DNA of 64,000 nt from Okapia johnstoni (GCA_024291935.2 CM044310.1:118368213-118432212); one strand, 5' to 3'; positions 1 through 10,236 are shown, counted from the first letter of the stretch. Notes: a model not told the origin generated them from the letters alone. Translations and numbers: made by a program.

Positions 1-545
1 GTGAGTCATCGGAGAATTCACGCTAGGGAGTAACCTGACCGATGTAATGAGTGACACAGAGTGCTTATTTTAAGTTCTAGCATAAATTGACACCAGAGAG
101 TCCATACTAAAGAGAAATTCTGTCAATGTAACATATAGGACAGAGGACTTATACAGATTCATAGCTCCCTAGACATCCAGAATCATACACCTTTAATGAA
201 GCCACAAGAATGTAATGTGTGTATAAAAATCAAAACTAAAGAACATCATGACGTTCCTGCTGGAGAGCAACCTTACAAATGGAATGAATATGGGAAGGTT
301 TCGTACTAAGCATTCATGCCTTTGATGTCCTGAGAGTATTTAAACTAGGGAGAAACCAGACAGACTTACTGAGTGTGGAAAGGCCTTTCAGCAACAGCAT
401 CCCCTCAGAATTCGCCAAAGAATTCATTAGTGGAAGGAAACCTTACAAACATAATGAATATTTTAAATTTCTTCATGACTTTTCATAACAGTCTGCCTCA
501 GAGCATTCACGTGAGGAATGACTAAGTCTCAAATTTAACCTGAAG
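1..545 (+). pseudogene. Decayed C2H2 zinc-finger exon tail
   Basis: The plus strand carries remnants of C2H2 fingers. Bases 1-30 resemble the end of a finger and linker (SHRRIH-like). Around 259-300 there is a degraded linker plus finger start (GEQPYKWNEYGKV-like). At 368-430 a finger core reads TECGKAFQQ and then QRIH. Stops and indels interrupt the frame, so no long ORF survives. It is the 3' part of a zinc-finger exon whose body lies left of the window. The following bases (about 500-610) share an ordered series of words with 36960-37100, behind the complete gene, so this looks like the tail of a paralogous gene in the same orientation. Whether an upstream ORF ends just before the window cannot be seen. 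Confidence 0.75.
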
Positions 546-1602
546 TATTGCAGACTGCAGAATAATTAAAATATGTTCAAACTTAGATAGGTCCTGAGGA
601 TATTATCCTATGGTTTCTTTTCTGAATCTCTTACCGTGTAAAGTACAACGGTTTTACATTTCATGTTTAAATCTATGACCAATTTTAAACTAATATTTGT
701 ACAAGTGTGAAGTTTTGGTGGAGGTTCTTTCGTTTTTTTCCCTAGTACGGGAAATCAGTTGCTAGGGTATCACTTTTCAGATTCTTTGTCCATCTGGTTT
801 CCTTGGTACCTTGTCAGACTCAGTTGGAAGCACTTGTGTGGGGGCTGTTCTGGGATTTCTGTTTTGTTTCTTTGACCCGTATGTCTTACTCTACAGACAT
901 CACAGTCTTGATTACTTTTTACCATGTTAGAAGTCTTGAATGAGAGTAACTCTAAACAGTTTATTCTTCTTCAGGTGTTTTTGCTGTTCTAGTTCTTTCC
1001 ATGTAAGTTTTATAAAAATCCTGTTTGTTTCTACAAAATATCTTGATAAAAAATGTCTATCAATGGTTTGCAACCGTTTGACATCTTTTCTGTGTTACGT
1101 CTTCCAATAAATGGCTGTTGTATGTCTTTATTTGTCTGTTCTTTGGTTTCTTTCACCAGTATTATATAAATATCAGCATCAAAATCCTGTCAACACTTTG
1201 TTTACCACATTTCTACTTTTACTTTTTGAATAATTGGACATGTTGTTTTTAATTTGTCTCCGTGTGTTAATTGCTACTGTATAGAAATACAGTAGATTTT
1301 TGAACGTTGATCTTGTATCCTCAGAATTTAGTAGTCTCACTCTAGAGATCCTTATAGATTCTTTGGACTTGTGTATCTGTAATCATTTCAGTAGTCTCCT
1401 AGTACAGCTTGCCGACAAAAATTCAGTTATCAAGAAGAAAAGGGAATTTATTCGAGCCAGACTGCAGATTGTAATCCAGGAAGTAGATTCTCAAAAAGCT
1501 CTGACAACTGTTCCAGCTGTTAAAGAGTTCAAGGTACAGTCACAAACATTTTTGAGACAAAGGATTGTACATCAAAATGACATATTTTTAAAAATTGTAA
1601 CA
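546..1602. other. 3' UTR-like and unassigned AT-rich sequence
   Basis: The first half is probably 3' UTR of the left-edge zinc-finger relic; parts align by eye with 37100-37200. From about 1115 to 1602 I recognise no gene and no clear repeat family. The open frames here are short and have no recognisable protein features. Confidence 0.4.
1106..1111 (+). promoter_or_regulatory. Candidate polyadenylation signal of the upstream zinc-finger gene
   Basis: There is an AATAAA hexamer on the plus strand about 560 bases after the last recognisable finger sequence, followed by a GT-rich stretch. It would suit the end of the 3' UTR of the zinc-finger relic at the left edge. The assignment rests only on position and sequence. 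Confidence 0.4.
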
Positions 1603-1832
1603 GTTTATTTTTGGCTGCACTGGATTTTCATTGCCGCACAAAGGCTTTTCTCTAGTTGCAGGCTTCTCGCTGTGGTGTCTTCTCTTGTGGAGCACAGGCT
1701 CTAGGGCATGCGGGCTCCAGTAGTTGTGGCTTAGTTACCCTGCGGTATGTGGGATCTTCCCGGACCAGGGTTTGAACCCGTGTCCTTTGCATTGGCAGGT
1801 GGATTCTTAACCTCTGGACCACAAGAGAAGCT
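1603..1832 (-). repeat. tRNA-Glu-derived SINE (CHR/SINE2 type)
   Basis: The minus strand starts with the tRNA-like head (gtggtccagaggttaag... ggttcaaaccctgg) of the older cetartiodactyl SINE. The body (ggctgcactgg... cttctcgctgtggtgtc, tagttgtggc, catgtgggatcttcccgg-like words) and a T-rich end follow on the plus strand. The family is recognised from its consensus words; the subfamily is not assigned. Confidence 0.85.
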
Positions 1833-2326
1833 CAGACCTACTGCTGTTTTACATGAAGTTCACCAAGGATACATGGTCCAGGTAAGTACATTCAAAGTGA
1901 ACAGCAGGTCACCGAGACCTCCTATAGAATTGGGAAAAGACACCATTCTTTTAAGAAGTTAAATTGCTAGCTCCAAAAGAAAGGGAAAATATTAGACTTT
2001 TTCTGTTGGTTGGGCAGACACAGCCATCCCTGAGGAACTGGTTCATGTGTAACACAGGTACACACTGCACATTAGGGAGGGAGGGAGGGAGGAGACCCAA
2101 ACAGAATTTAATGTTTAAATTTTTTCTTGTCTTAAAATACACATTTTATTTATCAGGCTGTAAGAAATTACCACAAACTAAGTGGATTAAAACAAATTGT
2201 CTTCCAGTTCAGGTCAGAAGTCTAAAATGAGTATCTTAGAACTGGGAGAAATTTGTTTCCTTGCCGTTTCCAAGTTCTGGGGACTGCTTACATGCTTTGC
2301 CACTTCAAAGTAAACCAGGTACCATC
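1833..2326. other. No gene; possible ancient repeat at about 2156-2228
   Basis: I see no gene. Around 2156-2228 the text (ctgtaagaaattaccacaaact ... aggtcagaagtctaaaatgag) resembles a widespread ancient mammalian interspersed repeat that I cannot name with confidence. A short GGGA run lies near 2076-2092. Confidence 0.3.
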
Positions 2327-2461
2327 TTTTTTTTTTTTTTTTTTTAAATTGCTTTTGGCCTCACTGTGTGGCATCTGGGATCTTAGTTCCCCAACCATGG
2401 ATTGAACCTGTGCTCTGCAGAGGAAGTGAGGAGTCTCAACCACTGAACCTCCAGGAAATCC
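2327..2461 (-). repeat. tRNA-Glu-derived SINE, short copy
   Basis: A 5'-tRNA-like head on the minus strand, the words gtggcatctgggatcttagt and ccaaccatggattgaacctg on the plus strand, and a T run at 2327-2345 (the A tail of the element) mark a truncated CHR/SINE2-type copy. Confidence 0.8.
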
Positions 2462-2520
2462 ATATATATATATACACACACACATACATATTATATATAC
2501 ATATTTATTGCATATATATG
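2461..2520. repeat. TA/CA-rich microsatellite
   Basis: Alternating ta and ca dinucleotides (catatatatatata, then cacacacaca, then tatata) directly abut the SINE. Confidence 0.85.
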
Positions 2521-2732
2521 TTACACAAGGTTGAATATATTCATTGTTAAAACTCCTTTAAATTTTTTGAATCCTCAAATCTAGTGATCACAAATAAGGG
2601 CATATTCTAATCTTTGTGTATGATTGAGGAATTGTCCATTTCTCCCACTCTTTTATTCTTCTGCTTTGTTCCCTTGGATCTTTGCCTAAAGAAAAATCCA
2701 CATAAATGGAAAGGCCATACGCCCCCACCCTG

Positions 2733-2925
2733 TTTGTGTATGTCAGTTGCTCGTGTCTGACTCTTCGTAGCCCCATGGACTGTAGCTCGCCAGGTTCCTC
2801 TGTCCATGGGATTCTACAGGCAAGAATACTGGAGAGGGTTGGGATTCCCTTCTTCAGGGGATCCTCCCGACCCAGGGACCAAACCCTGGTCTCATGCTTT
2901 GCAGGCAGATCTCTTTACAATCTGA
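2733..2925 (-). repeat. Bov-tA SINE with 12-bp target-site duplication
   Basis: This is a ruminant Bov-tA SINE in antisense. The plus strand shows the BovB-derived tail first (gctcgtgtctgactcttcg, gccccatggactgtag) and the tRNA-like head last. A perfect 12-bp direct repeat, gcccccaccctg, flanks it at 2721-2732 and 2926-2937, as expected of LINE-mediated insertion. Confidence 0.92.
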
Positions 2926-3034
2926 GCCCCCACCCTGCTCCTCTGCTATTCTAGAAATAGTCAAGATTCCACCATAGATACATTTCCTCAGTAGAGGACA
3001 GGAGGAACAATGCCAGGTTGTTTGGAGGTTCACA

Positions 3035-3098
3035 TGAAATGGTAGCTATTAAGCATTTGGAACACTGCCTGGCTCAAAGTACGAGCTCAGTGATCACA
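3035..3098 (+). repeat. Possible MIR fragment
   Basis: The words aacactgcctggctcaaagta and gagctcagtgat resemble the 3' part of the ancient MIR SINE. The match is short and diverged. Confidence 0.4.
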
Positions 3099-3306
3099 GT
3101 TGTTTAGTAACTAAGCAGTGTCTGACTCTTTTTGCAACCCCATGGATTGTACCCCACCAGGCTCCTCTGTCCATGGGATTTCCCAGGCAAGAATACTGGC
3201 GCGGGCTGCCATTTCCTTCTCCGGGGGATATTCCCAACCCAGGGATTGAACCCTCAACTCCTGCATTGGTGGGTGTGTTCTTTACCACTGAGCCACCAGG
3301 GAAGCC
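3099..3306 (-). repeat. Bov-tA SINE
   Basis: Antisense Bov-tA: gttgtttagt near the start, gcaaccccatggattgtacc, ggctcctctgtccatggg, then the tRNA-like head ending in ccaccagggaagcc. It ends 20 bases before the minisatellite. Confidence 0.92.
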
Positions 3307-3325
3307 CAGTAGAGGACGTGAGAGT

Positions 3326-3760
3326 TCAAACTGACTCCTGTCTCCCCTCAAACTTACTGAGATGCCATTTAACAAAATATTTCAGCCTCAAACTGACTCC
3401 TGTCTCCCCTCAAACTTACTGAGATGCCATTTAACAAAATATTTCAGCCTCAAACTGACTCCTGTCTCCCCTCAAACTTACTGAGATGCCATTTAACAAA
3501 ATATTTCAGCCTCAAACTGACTCCTGTCTCCCCTCAAACGTACTGAGATGCCATTTAACAAAATATTTTCAGCCTCAAACTGACTCCTGTCTCCCCTCAA
3601 ACTTACTGAGATGCCATTTAACAAAATATTTCAGCCTCAAACTGACTCCTGTCTCCCCTCAAACTTACTGAGATGCCATTTAACAAAATATTTCAGCCTC
3701 AAACTGACTCCTGTCTCCCCTCAAACTTACTGAGATGCCATTTAACAAAATATTTCAGCC
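3326..3760. repeat. 62-bp minisatellite, seven tandem copies
   Basis: Unit starts (tcaaactgactcctgtctcc) lie at 3326, 3388, 3450, 3512, 3575, 3637 and 3699. Six units are 62 bp and one (3512-3574) is 63 bp because of an extra T. By eye the copies are otherwise identical except for a T-to-G change in that same unit (aaacgtactg). An eighth partial copy fades after tcaaaa at 3761. Short frames run through the array only because it lacks stops in places; I see no coding signal. Confidence 0.97.
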
Positions 3761-3791
3761 TCAAAATATCCCAACATCCAATTGATGTTTT

Positions 3792-3968
3792 ATTCTTTTT
3801 AATATTTATTTGGCTGCACCACCTCTTAATTGTGGCACACAGTGTCTTCAGTCTTTGTTGTGGGATTTTTAGCTGTGGCATGTGGGATATAGTTCCCTGA
3901 GCAGGGGTTGAACCTGGGCCCCTGCATTGGGAGCACAGAGTCTTACCCACTGGACCACCAGGGAAGTC
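3792..3968 (-). repeat. tRNA-Glu-derived SINE (CHR/SINE2 type)
   Basis: Antisense copy: tttatttggctgcacc at the A-tail side and ggaccaccagggaagtc at the tRNA-like head. It starts about 30 bases after the minisatellite. Confidence 0.85.
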
Positions 3969-4014
3969 TCTCCAGTTGGTATTTTTGCTTGTTAATTTCC
4001 ATCTTAAAAATATT

Positions 4015-4378
4015 CTACAATGAGATACCACCTCATATCTATTCGGATGACTATTATGTAAAAAACAAAACCCAGAAAATATTAATAACAAGTGTTAGCA
4101 AGGATGTAGTAAGACTAAACCTTAACCACTGCTGGTTGGAATGTGAAATGGTACAACTAATATGGAAATCTCATGGCAGTTCCTCAAAAAATTAAACACA
4201 GAATTAACATATGATCCAAAAATTCTGCTACTGGGTATATACCCCAAAGAACTGAAAGAAGACTCAAAGAAATTTGTACAAGCATGTTCATAGCAACATT
4301 ATTTACTGTAGCCAAGAGGTGGACACAACCAAGTGTCCATTGGCACACAAAGGAAACCCAGTGTGGTCAACAGTAAAA
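4015..4378 (+). repeat. L1 3' end fragment, sense
   Basis: The words accactgctggttggaatg, ggcagttcctcaaaaaatt, gggtatataccccaaagaa and gttcatagcaacattatt are typical of the end of mammalian L1 ORF2 and its 3' region. The copy is diverged and 5' truncated. Confidence 0.85.
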
Positions 4379-4382
4379 TACT

Positions 4383-4550
4383 GTGTACGTGTGCTCAGTC
4401 ATGTCCGACTCTGCAACCCAATGGATTGTGGCCCTTCAGGCTCCTCTGTCTATTGGATTTCCCAGGCAAAAATACTGGAGTGGGTTACCGGTTCCTTCTC
4501 TGGGGGATCTTCCTGACCCAGGGAAAAACCTGCCCTTCAGTGCAGCGTCT
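4383..4550 (-). repeat. Bov-tA SINE inserted in L1
   Basis: Antisense Bov-tA (gtgctcagtcatgtccgac, ggctcctctgtctattgg, ggcaaaaatactggagtggg). The tRNA-like head is damaged at its end (gggaaaaacctgccc). Confidence 0.85.
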
Positions 4551-4869
4551 GACACCTTATTCCCCCATCCAGATCCATTCTAGGTATGTGAATCGAAACT
4601 GAAGGCTCTTTCTTTCCATAAACTCTTCTCACATTTCACTGCCTCTTGAACTGTAGGGAAATTTTTATTAGATTGAAATATACATACTCAGGGAAACTTG
4701 ATATTATCTTCAAATAATCATAGGCCACACTCTTTACAACAGATTCCTTGTCTCTGAAGTATTACATTGAAACAGCTCATGAAAACGAAATTAATGACAT
4801 TTTAATTAGTAAATAACTGGTTCAGTGTCTTCAATATATTTTATTTTTTGTGTATGTTACTTAGACTCA

Positions 4870-5063
4870 TTATTTTTTTTGCTTAATTTTGTATATTGGA
4901 GTATAGTTTCAGGTGTACAGCAAAGTAACGCAGTTATGTATATACATATGTCCATTCTTTTTCAGATTCTTTTCCCATAGAGCTTATTACAGAACATTGA
5001 GTTCCCTGTGCTATACAGTAGGTCCTTGTTGATTATCTATTTCATATATAATAGTGTGTATAT
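4870..5063 (-). repeat. L1 3' region, antisense, left part
   Basis: ttcaggtgtacagcaaagta, ctgtgctatacagtagg and ccttgttgattatctattt are the antisense of a common mammalian L1 3' region. It continues after the SINE insertion at 5334. Confidence 0.85.
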
Positions 5064-5333
5064 CGGAGAAGGCATTGGCAACCCACTCCAGTACTCTTGC
5101 CTGGAAAATCCCATGGATGGAGGAGCTTGGTAGGCTGCAGTCCATGGGGTTGCGAAGAGTGGGACACGACTAAGCGACTTCACTTTCACTTTTCACTTTC
5201 ATGCATTGGAGAAGGAAATGGCAACCCACTCCAGTGTTCTTGCCTGGAGAATCCCAGGGACGACAGAGCCTGTTTGGCTGCCGTCTATGGGGTCTCACAG
5301 AGTCGGACATGACTAAAGTGACTTAGCAGCAGC
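5064..5333 (+). repeat. Bov-tA2 dimer SINE with 11-bp target-site duplication
   Basis: Two tandem Bov-tA2-like monomers each begin ggagaagg and contain ggcaacccactccagt. The second ends in cttagcagcagc. The direct repeat agtgtgtatat at 5053-5063 and 5334-5344 is the target-site duplication and shows that the element split an older L1. Confidence 0.95.
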
Positions 5334-5344
5334 AGTGTGTATAT

Positions 5345-5830
5345 GTTAATCCCAAACTGTTAATTTATCCTTTCTGCCACATTTCCCCTTGGTAACGGTA
5401 AGTTTTTTTTTGACATCTGTGAGTCTGTGTTCTGTAAATAAGTTCATTTGTATCATTTTTTAAAGAATCCACATATAATTGATGTATGATATTTGCCTTT
5501 CTCTGACTTAACTTCACTTTGTATGATAATCTCTGGGTCCCTCCATATTGCTGTAATGGCATTATTTTGTTCTTTTTCATGACTGAGTAGTATTCCATTG
5601 TACCACATCTTTATCCATTCCTCTGTTGGACATTTAGGTTGCCCTGTGTCCTGGCTATTATAAATAGTGCTGCTGTGAACATGGGGACACATGTATCTTT
5701 TCAGATGACAGTGTTCTCCAGATACATGCCCAGGAGTGGAATTGCTAGATCATATGGCAGTTCTATTTTTAGTTTTTTTAAGGTACCTCCATACTGTTCT
5801 CCATAGTGGTTGTACCAACCAATAGATTTT
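5345..5830 (-). repeat. L1 3' region, antisense, right part
   Basis: It continues the L1 at 4870-5063: gtgagtctgtgttctgtaaa, gataatctctgggtccctcc, tgactgagtagtattccat and ggagtggaattgctagatca. All are antisense L1 text, colinear across the inserted SINE. Confidence 0.88.
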
Positions 5831-5947
5831 AACTTCTGAAGACAGTCTGCTGCTCACCTCTCTGTGATGTGACAGCTCATTGTGGGGCTGGACACAGCAA
5901 AAACTGAAGGAATAAAGGATTTTACACTGTGAATACAAGTGGGAAAT

Positions 5948-6940
5948 TTAGAGCTTTCTGACCCGATTAGGGACTGGGTTATTCCTTCTGCAGCAGGCAG
6001 AGCAGAGCCTGGACACACAGGTGTCTGGATTCATGAGAAGAAAGGGGCTAACAGTGGGGAAACACAAACGCGTTAGTGAGGAGATGTTAAGCAGCCACCA
6101 ACTGGGATGATTGACAACCAACATGTAAGTCACAAAAATGGCGCAGAGCATGTAGAAAGATAGAAAGGTGCTCACCAGGGCAAGGATTCTCCGGGCAGCT
6201 CTGGTCTCAGGAGAGGATCCAGCTGAACTGTTGGTCCTAGGAATGTGGCGGACTTGCCAGTGGTGTCTATACAGGGTGAAAACCATGTGTCCGCTGGCCA
6301 AGGTCATGAGTCCAAAAGACAAAGTGCTAGGAGGGCTTAAGAAAGCCGCCAATAGTGTGGACGTTACTGTATCAAGACGAGTAATAGAGCAGTACCCCAC
6401 ATCTTTTTGCTTTGTGGTGTTCGTGCTGCTCCATTTCCCAGACACATACGTGAACACAAATGTATTTACAAGCAAATGCAAAATCCAGCACAGGTAAAGA
6501 GTGAAGCCGGCGTACTTGGGGGCTTTTCCTTTAAGACTTGTCCATGTGGAGTTCCTGGGGCTGATCATGATGGCCTGTAAGACACTTAAGAGACAGGTGG
6601 TGCTGAAAGACACCCCCACAGCCACCTTGTGAACATAGAAAACGAGTTTGCATCCAGGGTCACCGAGGAAATGTCTCAACCCAAAGGCTGCGGCCGTCTG
6701 GGGAAGTCCTCTAGACAGGAGGGCCAAGATGTTGGCGAAGATAAGGTGCCTGAGAGTAATATCAAGCGGTTTTAACCTCTGTCCCTTGAGGTGAATGGTG
6801 ACATTCTGATAAAGAAACAAGAAATTCCCTAAGATTCCAACTACAGTCTGTGATAAGGAGATGACCCCTACTGCAAGATCCCTAGAGGTCACTCCACCAC
6901 CTTCCAAATCCCAGGGTTCATGTTCAGAGTTAGATGGCAT
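5948..6940 (-). CDS. Vomeronasal type-1 receptor (V1R), intact
   Basis: Single-exon GPCR of 330 residues. V1R receptors detect pheromone-like odorants in vomeronasal sensory neurons and couple through Gi to TRPC2. Seven hydrophobic segments lie at about 21-46, 62-84, 96-124, 143-166, 193-222, 250-275 and 281-304. Family marks are SLSQTVVGILGNF (TM1), LPQTAAAFGLRHFL (TM2 to loop), STTCLLSVLQAI (TM3), KAPKYAGF, HIPRTN in loop 3, SSPETRAARRILALVSTF before and in TM6, and FPTVSPFLLM in TM7. Cys97 and Cys184 could form the usual extracellular disulfide. N-glycosylation sequons include NTT at 174-176. The conserved SRD start of the family aligns at residues 19-21. The in-frame ATG used here lies 16 codons upstream of Val17 (GTG at 6890-6892), so the N-terminus is longer than usual. 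No stop or frameshift interrupts it. Which V1R subfamily member it is cannot be fixed without an alignment. Confidence 0.95.
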   Translation of the reverse strand: MPSNSEHEPWDLEGGGVTSRDLAVGVISLSQTVVGILGNFLFLYQNVTIHLKGQRLKPLDITLRHLIFANILALLSRGLPQTAAAFGLRHFLGDPGCKLVFYVHKVAVGVSFSTTCLLSVLQAIMISPRNSTWTSLKGKAPKYAGFTLYLCWILHLLVNTFVFTYVSGKWSSTNTTKQKDVGYCSITRLDTVTSTLLAAFLSPPSTLSFGLMTLASGHMVFTLYRHHWQVRHIPRTNSSAGSSPETRAARRILALVSTFLSFYMLCAIFVTYMLVVNHPSWWLLNISSLTRLCFPTVSPFLLMNPDTCVSRLCSACCRRNNPVPNRVRKL

Positions 6941-6995
6941 TGCAGGAATATGTGAGCTTGGTGACGTGGCAGTTGAAATTCACTATTCTTCATTC

Positions 6996-7203
6996 GGGCT
7001 TCCCAGGTGGCTCAGTAGTAAAGAATTCACCTGCCACGCAGGAGACCCAGCTTTGATCCCTGAGTCAGGAAAATCCCCTGGAATAGGAAATGGCAACCCA
7101 CTCCAATATTCTTGCCTGGGAAATCCCGTGGACAGAGGAGTCTCACGGCCTACAGCCCATAGGTTCACAGAGAGTTAGACAGGACTTAGCGACTAAACAA
7201 CAG
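6996..7203 (+). repeat. Bov-tA SINE with 10-bp target-site duplication
   Basis: Sense Bov-tA with tRNA-like head (gggcttcccaggtggctcag) and BovB tail (gttagacaggacttagcgac). The target-site duplication ttcttcattc is at 6986-6995 and 7204-7213. It lies 56 bases upstream of the V1R start codon. Confidence 0.95.
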
Positions 7204-7213
7204 TTCTTCATTC

Positions 7214-7817
7214 AGCAATAGTCATTCATAGTTTCCATTAACAGCTGGTTGCATAAGTGGTATTGATTTGTATGTAACAACGTCGACTCTTCAACTCTGA
7301 GATGTTGTTATTATTTTTCAGAGGAGGAGCCCCTAAGTACAGATTGTCAGAACCATCCAAACTCGCAGCCCCCTAGGTGACCGAGTGAGAAATGGAACCT
7401 GTGTTTTCTAGCTGCAGACAAGCCTCTTCACCACAGTCCTACATGAAGAAAGGTTGTCAGTTTTACTCTTTGCTAAGGTTATCAGCTTAGTATGATGATG
7501 GTAACAGAGATGCATTTGTCCTTATTCCAGATGAGAGTAACCCCCAAATCTTTGTACTGTAATATGATGGGCTCAACTCTGGGCTTAGAAACAGATATGA
7601 GACAGAACACTGTAAAAGAGAGACTAAATTATTATTGATTACATAGGGCGTGATTGATTGATAATGAGAGGATTAAATGAAACTGTGAGGAACAATGTAA
7701 TAATTCTTGAAATAGACTCATCTACAAGTATTTCAAATGACATGCAGGAGGCATGGAAACAACTGCAGTGAAAATAAATTTAAATTGTAGATTTGGTATG
7801 AATTTAGGATTGACATT
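7214..7817. other. No gene recognised
   Basis: About 600 bases upstream of the V1R gene. I see no coding frame of note and no clear repeat. It could contain the V1R promoter or a noncoding 5' exon, but no motif singles one out. Confidence 0.4.
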
Positions 7818-7946
7818 AGAACAGTTCTTTTTTTTTTCCCCAGGCCCTGTGGCATGTTCTGTCTTAGTTCCCTGACCAGAGCTAGAACCTGTGCCCCCTT
7901 CTTTGAAAGCACAGAGTCGTAACCACTGGACAACCAGGGAAGTCCC
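7818..7946 (-). repeat. tRNA-Glu-derived SINE, short copy
   Basis: A T run, then ccaggccctgtggcatgttc, cttagttccctgaccagag and ggacaaccagggaagtccc: an antisense, truncated cetartiodactyl SINE. Confidence 0.8.
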
Positions 7947-8439
7947 TAAAAACATTTATTTTTAACAGAGAAGTATCAGGAGAACACATCTGAAGCTTCA
8001 ATCTGTCAAGATCATTTTGCTCTGAAACCTACAGTGTTAATGTTTTTTCTGAAATAGTCTTTGCCTGATTTCTTTTTTGGGGGGGTGGAGGCGTGGGTTA
8101 AGTGTGATCTCTCATTGGTTTTCCAATTTTCTGCACAAAAATCCACAAGAAAGACTGCTAAGGTGGATAATAATGAGTCTTTGCTGATGCCTTCCACTTG
8201 CTCTAAGAGCAAAGGGAAAAAATTCCACACGAGACTGAGTTTATCTTTCTGACACAGGCAAGACGCTAAGGTGAGTCTTGAGAAAACCCAGAGGGGAAAA
8301 CTCTGGGGCCACCTCCTTGGAACCAGGAGAGGAGCCTGAAGGCATGAGGACTGAGGTATGTGAGTCTCAAACCACCTAGAATACCAAGGAACTGAACTGG
8401 GACTCTCCCTTCCCCTGGAAATGTGACTCTGAAGTAGGC
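7947..8439. other. No gene recognised
   Basis: Unassigned sequence. A donor-like gtgagt at 8271-8276 follows an open stretch, but without a matching acceptor or partner exon it is not called. Confidence 0.35.
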
Positions 8440-8810
8440 TCCCTCATCCTTAGCGCGCCTGGAAAGTGGGGGGCGGTCGGTCGGCCCGTTCACCCATTAA
8501 CCACGAGACTATGCGCCCTACCCTCCAGTAAGGTGCTTTGAAATCCCCTGCAAATCTCCGCCCAGAAAACAAAAGGGTCGCGTCGGAGAAGGGAGAGGAG
8601 AGGAGAGGAAGGGAGGGGGGCGGTGGGAGCCAAGGAGCTTGTGCCCTGGCAAGAGAGGACTGGAGCGGAGGAGAGGGCAGAGAAGGGGAGGAGGAGGGAT
8701 GGGGGCTTCTGCCTGCCTGGCCAGCCTCAGGAAGAACAAAGCAGAAAAGGGGGTGTGCACCACGCCTACCAGTGGCTGTTGGCTGCAGGGCGCCCTAAGC
8801 CCGGCATCTC
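8440..8810. promoter_or_regulatory. Orphan CpG-rich patch, possible promoter
   Basis: This patch is much richer in CpG and GC than its flanks (gcgcgcc, ggtcggtcggcccg, gggtcgcgtcgg). It contains a purine-rich GGGA/GAGG run at 8589-8700. It does not match the four zinc-finger promoter copies by eye, and no exon can be attached to it. It may be a promoter of an unseen transcript or just a GC-rich island. Confidence 0.3.
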
Positions 8811-10008
8811 CCAGGCAGCCCTAGACTGTCAGTCTTTGCCTGATTTCAAGAGGGATAACAGTTTCACCATAATCAGAGCACAGGGAGTTTCTGTTTGGGT
8901 TTTTTTTTTAAACCCACATGGAGATAAAATTACTGCATCCATTTGAAACAGATAATGTGCTCAGCTTAAGGGGGGAAAAAGAAGATACTTATGTTGTTAA
9001 AGAAGAATTAACCGATAAGACAACTTTACCAGCCAAACTGAGAGTTTTGGAAACTGTGCTGGGCGGAGGTCAGTTTACATGTGGTTTGCGGGAAGGGGCT
9101 GTGAAATCCCCAGTCAAGCACGCCTCTTCGTGGAGGGTTGCTGCTGGTCACCAGGAGCAGACATCCCAGGGGATGGTTTCAGTGCTTTTCAAAGTATAGG
9201 AAGATGCAAGGACCCAGGTTTATGAAAACATTTCTCCTGAAAATATCTCCCTCTCTGAAGGCCAGTTCTGCCAGTTTCCCCAGAACAGAGAGTGCCTCAT
9301 CCTCTCAGGGCAGCTGTAGGTCAGTGACCACGGTGACTAATGACACCGTTCTTGTAGAACTGGCTGGTGGGCCACATTCTCTATTTTTACAGTCCCTTCT
9401 CTTTCGGTGTTAATTTCAAGGCCTGGGAGGCATTTGTGACCAGTTTGTCCCCGGGTGCTAGGAGCTGGGAATGCTTATTCCTGGGTCCGTCAAGGATCTC
9501 GCTGGTGGGCTACTCTGTGCCAGCACTAGTCTAGACCCTGCAACAGTAGCCAGAGGCTTCTGGACCTTCTGTCTCGCCAGTCTGTTACAAGCCAAGAAAT
9601 GATGCCCCCTGGTTATTTCTTCCCCTATCTGGAGTTACACAACTACAGACATTGATCTTAAAAGACTAGGTATTTGGACAATGGTTTCAAGTCATCTAAT
9701 CATCAGTTTTCTCAGAGGCTAAGTAAGACATACATCTGGTATGCAGGAAACTAGCATCTTGTGAACTAGGACACAGGCTGTGTAGCTAATAACATTTATA
9801 AGGAAGGTGATGTTTAAACTCAACTCCCCTTAAGTGAGTCCCATTATCTCCCCAGTTGTCTGAGCAGTCTGTTCTGCACCGTTGTTATCTTTAAGGGAAA
9901 TGATATAACATTATTGTGCATAAGTTTTCACCACAGATGCCTGCATGCACAAGGTGAATGGCGAGTCACCGTGACCCCTCACAGGAATGAGAAAGGAACC
10001 TTCTGTTC
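8811..10008. other. No gene recognised
   Basis: About 1.2 kb of mid-GC sequence. Open frames up to about 90 codons show no recognisable domain and no codon pattern that I trust. No repeat family recognised. Confidence 0.35.
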
Positions 10009-10220
10009 CAGGGCGGTGGTCCTCAACCTTTTTGGCAACAGGGACTGGTTTCATGAAAGACAGTGGTTTCCACAGACCTGGGGGAGAAGGTAGGGGGTGG
10101 AGATGGTTTCAGGATGATTCAAGTGCATTATTTACTGTGCACTTTATTTCTGTTATTATTATTACATCAGCCTCCACATCAGATCATCAGGCATTAGATC
10201 CCAGAGGTTGGGGACCCTTG
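10009..10220 (+). mobile_element. hAT-like nonautonomous DNA transposon fragment
   Basis: The left end (caggg.ggtggtcctcaacc, tttttggcaacagggactgg) and right end (gaggttggggacccttg) form imperfect inverted termini. The interior (atcatcaggcattagatccc) matches a common mammalian hAT-type MITE. An 8-bp duplication is not clearly preserved (ttctgttc against ttctaaaa). The subfamily name is uncertain. Confidence 0.65.
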
Positions 10221-10236
10221 TTCTAAAAAGTTACAT

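Noticed and set aside
2989..3317. 11-bp direct repeat cagtagaggac on both sides of a MIR-like piece plus Bov-tA
   Set aside because: It does not flank the SINE itself, so it is not its target-site duplication. Probably chance or a small local duplication.
3486..3900. Open frames through the 62-bp minisatellite
   Set aside because: The unit length is not a multiple of three and the repeat happens to lack stops in several frames. No start context or homology.
8061..8276. Possible exon ending at a gtgagt donor
   Set aside because: No acceptor, no homology to the zinc-finger exons and no partner exon; the donor-like motif alone is weak.
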